Source: Mesorhizobium sp. (GTDB lineage: Bacteria; Pseudomonadota; Alphaproteobacteria; Rhizobiales; Rhizobiaceae). From it: a stretch of DNA of 64,000 bases. Shown here piece after piece: positions 62,029 to 64,000 of this stretch. The position numbers and the translations under genes are program-made. The notes beneath the pieces are model-generated. The model made no database searches. It was given only the letters and a program-made list of their open reading frames with translations, and was not told the origin of the DNA. The stretch spans positions 1 through 64,000 of the forward strand of contig NZ_JAFKIC010000110.1 of assembly GCF_017306585.1 (NCBI RefSeq), given 5' to 3'. Each line of letters starts with the position of its first letter. Positions within the stretch are counted from its first letter, which is position 1.

Positions 62029-62882
62029 CGCGACGCTCCGTTGAACAGGCCGTTGGGCCGCAGGCGCACGGCGACGATGGCCGCCAGGAGCACGATGGCC
62101 TGGGCCAGCGACGGCGAGATCTGGTAGTTGAGCACGCTGGTCAATCCGCCGACGAAGACGCTGCCGGCGACCAGCCCGCCGATCGAGCCGACGCCGCCGA
62201 CGATGACGACGAAGAAGGCGTTGGCGAGATAGTTCACTCCCATCTGCGGCAATACGATCGCCAGCGGCGCGACGAGCCCGCCGGCAAGCCCGGCGATGGC
62301 CGCGCCGAAGGTGAACGCGATGGCGTAGGTGCGCCGCGTGTTGATGCCTACGCCTTCCGCCATCTCGCGGTTCTGGATGACGGTGCGGATGTCGAGCCCG
62401 AAGGATGTCCGGTTGATGAGCAGGACGACTCCGGCCAGGGTCGCCATGGCGATGCCGATCAGGATCAGCCGGTAGGCCGGATAGGCGGTGAAGAACAGGT
62501 CGAATGTGCCGTCGATCGGCGGCGTCACCGGCTTGGCGCCGAGGCCGAAGGTCAGCTCCAGCCCCTGCTGCAGGATCAGGCTGACACCCCAGGTGGCCAG
62601 CACTGTCGAGACCGGGCGCGAATAGAGGTGGCGGATGATGGCGAACTCCAGGATGCAGCCGACAACCGCGCCGGCTATCGGGGCAGCCAGCAGCCCTAGC
62701 CAGAACGAGCCGCCGATGCTCTGCACGAAATAGACCGCGAAGGCGCCGACGGTGACGAACTCGCCATGCGCCAGGTTGGTGACGTTCATCAGGCCGAAGC
62801 TGATCGCCAGCCCGAGCCCGACCAGCATCAGTATGCTGATCAGCGTCAGCGCGTTGAGGAGTGTGGTGACGATGAAATCCAT
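62025..62882 (-). CDS. Branched-chain amino acid/urea-type ABC transporter permease (LivH/UrtB-like)
   Basis: 285 aa. FGLMNVTNLAHGEFVTVGAFAVYFV is diagnostic, IQNREMAEGVGINTRRTYAIAFTFGAAIAGLAGGLVAPL the coupling loop. Start at 62882 (MDFIVT), 4 bases from the deacetylase stop; the longer open frame would overlap that gene's end. Confidence 0.92.
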   Translation of the reverse strand: MDFIVTTLLNALTLISILMLVGLGLAISFGLMNVTNLAHGEFVTVGAFAVYFVQSIGGSFWLGLLAAPIAGAVVGCILEFAIIRHLYSRPVSTVLATWGVSLILQQGLELTFGLGAKPVTPPIDGTFDLFFTAYPAYRLILIGIAMATLAGVVLLINRTSFGLDIRTVIQNREMAEGVGINTRRTYAIAFTFGAAIAGLAGGLVAPLAIVLPQMGVNYLANAFFVVIVGGVGSIGGLVAGSVFVGGLTSVLNYQISPSLAQAIVLLAAIVAVRLRPNGLFNGASR

Positions 62883-62886
62883 CGCG

Positions 62887-64000
62887 TCAAGCCGCGCTTG
62901 CCAGGCGCTGGCGCAGGCCCGCGAGCAGGCCTTCGGCGGCATCGATCACGGCAGCCTGGTGCGGCTGCAGGTCCTGCCCCGCCCATTCGTCGATATGGTC
63001 CGACAGCGGGTCGACCACCTCCGTGCGATGGTTGGCGAGCGTCTCGATGACGGCATGGCCACAGAACGGCACGTAGCCTTCGGAATAGCCGCCCTCATGC
63101 GTCATCATCAGGCGTCCGTTCGAAACTTCTGCGGCCAGCGCCACCATACGCGCGGCGAGCCGGCGGAAGCATTCGCTGTTGAGCATCATGCGGCCGAGCG
63201 GATCGAAGCCCGACGCGTCGAAGCCGGAGGCGACGATGACGAGATCCGGTTTGTAGGCGCGCAGTGCCGGGGCGACGACGCGGTCGAACGTTGCTTCATA
63301 GGCGCCCGTGCCGCTGCCGGCCGGTAGTGGCACATTGATGTTGTAGCCTTCGCCCGCGCCCCTGCCGTTGTCGGCCAGCGCGCCGCGCCCGGTCGGGTAG
63401 AGATTGTCCTGATGCAGCGAAATCGTCAGCACCGACGGGTCGGAATAGAACACGGTCTCGGTGCCGTTGCCGTGGTGTACGTCCCAGTCGACGATCGCCG
63501 CGCGGCCAAGCAGGCCTTCGTGCTGCAGCCGGCGCACGGCGACGCCGATGTTGGAGAACAGGCAGTTGCCCATCGCCTGGTCTGGCTCGGCGTGATGGCC
63601 GGGCGGGCGCGCCAGCGCATAGGCGTTGTCGACGCGGCCGGTCAGCACCGCGCGCATGGCGGCATAGGTGGTGCCGGCGGACAAGAGCGCGATGTCGAAG
63701 CTGTTGAGACCGATCGGCGCCTGCGGGCCGGCAAAACCGCACCCCAGTTCGCTGAGCGCCTTGATGTTGTCGACGTGGCGCTGCGTGTGGACGCGCAGCA
63801 GGTCCTCGACACCAACCGGTTCGGCGATGATCGGCACCAGGTGGCGGGCCAGGCCGCTGACCTGGATCAGGTTGTTGAGCCGACGCTTCGACCCCGGCGA
63901 TTCCAGATGGCGACCGGGCTCCACAAAGCGGCCGGGAGGCATCATGTCGGCGCTGGAGCCGGTATCATGCCACATCAGCTGTTCGTGAAAAACGTACCCT
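62887..64000 (-). CDS. Histone-deacetylase-family (acetylpolyamine amidohydrolase-like) deacetylase, 5' end cut by window
   Basis: At least 371 residues; the frame is open through the right edge and the in-frame residues GYVFHEQLMWHDTG just before the internal Met match the family's start, so the true start lies outside. Zinc-site and catalytic motifs: RPPGHHAEPDQAMG, IVDWDVHHGNGTETVF, ASGFDASGFDPLG and the Tyr in THEGGYSEGYVPF. Members deacetylate acetylated polyamines or other N-acetyl amines. It is upstream of, and 4 bases from, the amide/amino-acid importer genes, so it may process the imported compound. Confidence 0.9.
   Translation of the reverse strand, partial: GYVFHEQLMWHDTGSSADMMPPGRFVEPGRHLESPGSKRRLNNLIQVSGLARHLVPIIAEPVGVEDLLRVHTQRHVDNIKALSELGCGFAGPQAPIGLNSFDIALLSAGTTYAAMRAVLTGRVDNAYALARPPGHHAEPDQAMGNCLFSNIGVAVRRLQHEGLLGRAAIVDWDVHHGNGTETVFYSDPSVLTISLHQDNLYPTGRGALADNGRGAGEGYNINVPLPAGSGTGAYEATFDRVVAPALRAYKPDLVIVASGFDASGFDPLGRMMLNSECFRRLAARMVALAAEVSNGRLMMTHEGGYSEGYVPFCGHAVIETLANHRTEVVDPLSDHIDEWAGQDLQPHQAAVIDAAEGLLAGLRQRLASAA

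Overview
The window is high-G+C, tightly packed bacterial DNA that reads like a chromosome or megaplasmid segment from Rhizobiales, most likely Mesorhizobium or a relative. The reasons are an S. meliloti-type phnW-phnA-phnY phosphonate operon whose catalytic residue numbering matches the characterised Sinorhizobium proteins, six complete ABC importers in 64 kb, many 4-base start/stop overlaps, and LysR/IclR control. No rRNA, tRNA, insertion sequence, phage gene or CRISPR array was seen. Both edges cut genes: a GATase1-like gene at the left and an HDAC-family gene at the right. No gene-free stretch exceeds 300 bases.

Layout. (1) 1-7379, +: nucleoside/purine salvage, with a GATase1-like protein, a nucleoside hydrolase, a BMP-type nucleoside ABC importer and an acetamidase/formamidase. 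(2) 7409-20263: 2-aminoethylphosphonate (AEP) catabolism, with a divergent LysR regulator, phnW, phnA, phnY, an FAD oxidoreductase, a PbfA-type lyase, an unexplained 2-hydroxyacid dehydrogenase and the PhnSTUV importer. Three different enzymes can feed phosphonoacetaldehyde into PhnY and PhnA, giving acetate and phosphate. (3) 20276-29434: a sugar or sugar-acid locus with a MaoC protein, a Gfo/Idh/MocA oxidoreductase, a rhamnose-mutarotase-like protein, an enolase-superfamily dehydratase, a CUT1 importer, a divergent IclR regulator and an amidohydrolase lactonase. (4) 29452-38341: a CUT2 importer whose ATPase is split into two genes, linked to a substrate-binding-like protein without a signal peptide, a CaiB-type CoA transferase and a second MaoC protein, with a divergent beta-propeller lactonase. 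(5) 38366-41992: housekeeping-like genes (Tim44-like, zf-TFIIB, quinone oxidoreductase/ADH, LysR) and a striking tandem array of 19-bp hairpins that starts at a stop codon. (6) 41999-54225: peptide utilisation, with an S15/CocE hydrolase, a complete Dpp/Opp importer, an M19 dipeptidase, an S9 peptidase and a DAO-type FAD oxidase. Two near-identical AGACA-N4-TGTCT palindromes lie before its two main leftward units. (7) 54230-58337: LysR, a Rieske oxygenase and an acetolactate-synthase-like ThDP enzyme. (8) 58387-64000, -: a Liv/Urt-type amide or amino-acid importer downstream of the HDAC-family deacetylase.

The general picture is a catabolic accessory region where each importer is packed with the enzymes for its substrate. 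The most interesting less-described features are the AEP operon with three entry enzymes plus an orphan dehydrogenase, the CUT2/CoA-transferase/MaoC/signal-less SBP operon, the peptide locus with its shared operator, and the repeated placing of strong stem-loops next to substrate-binding-protein genes.
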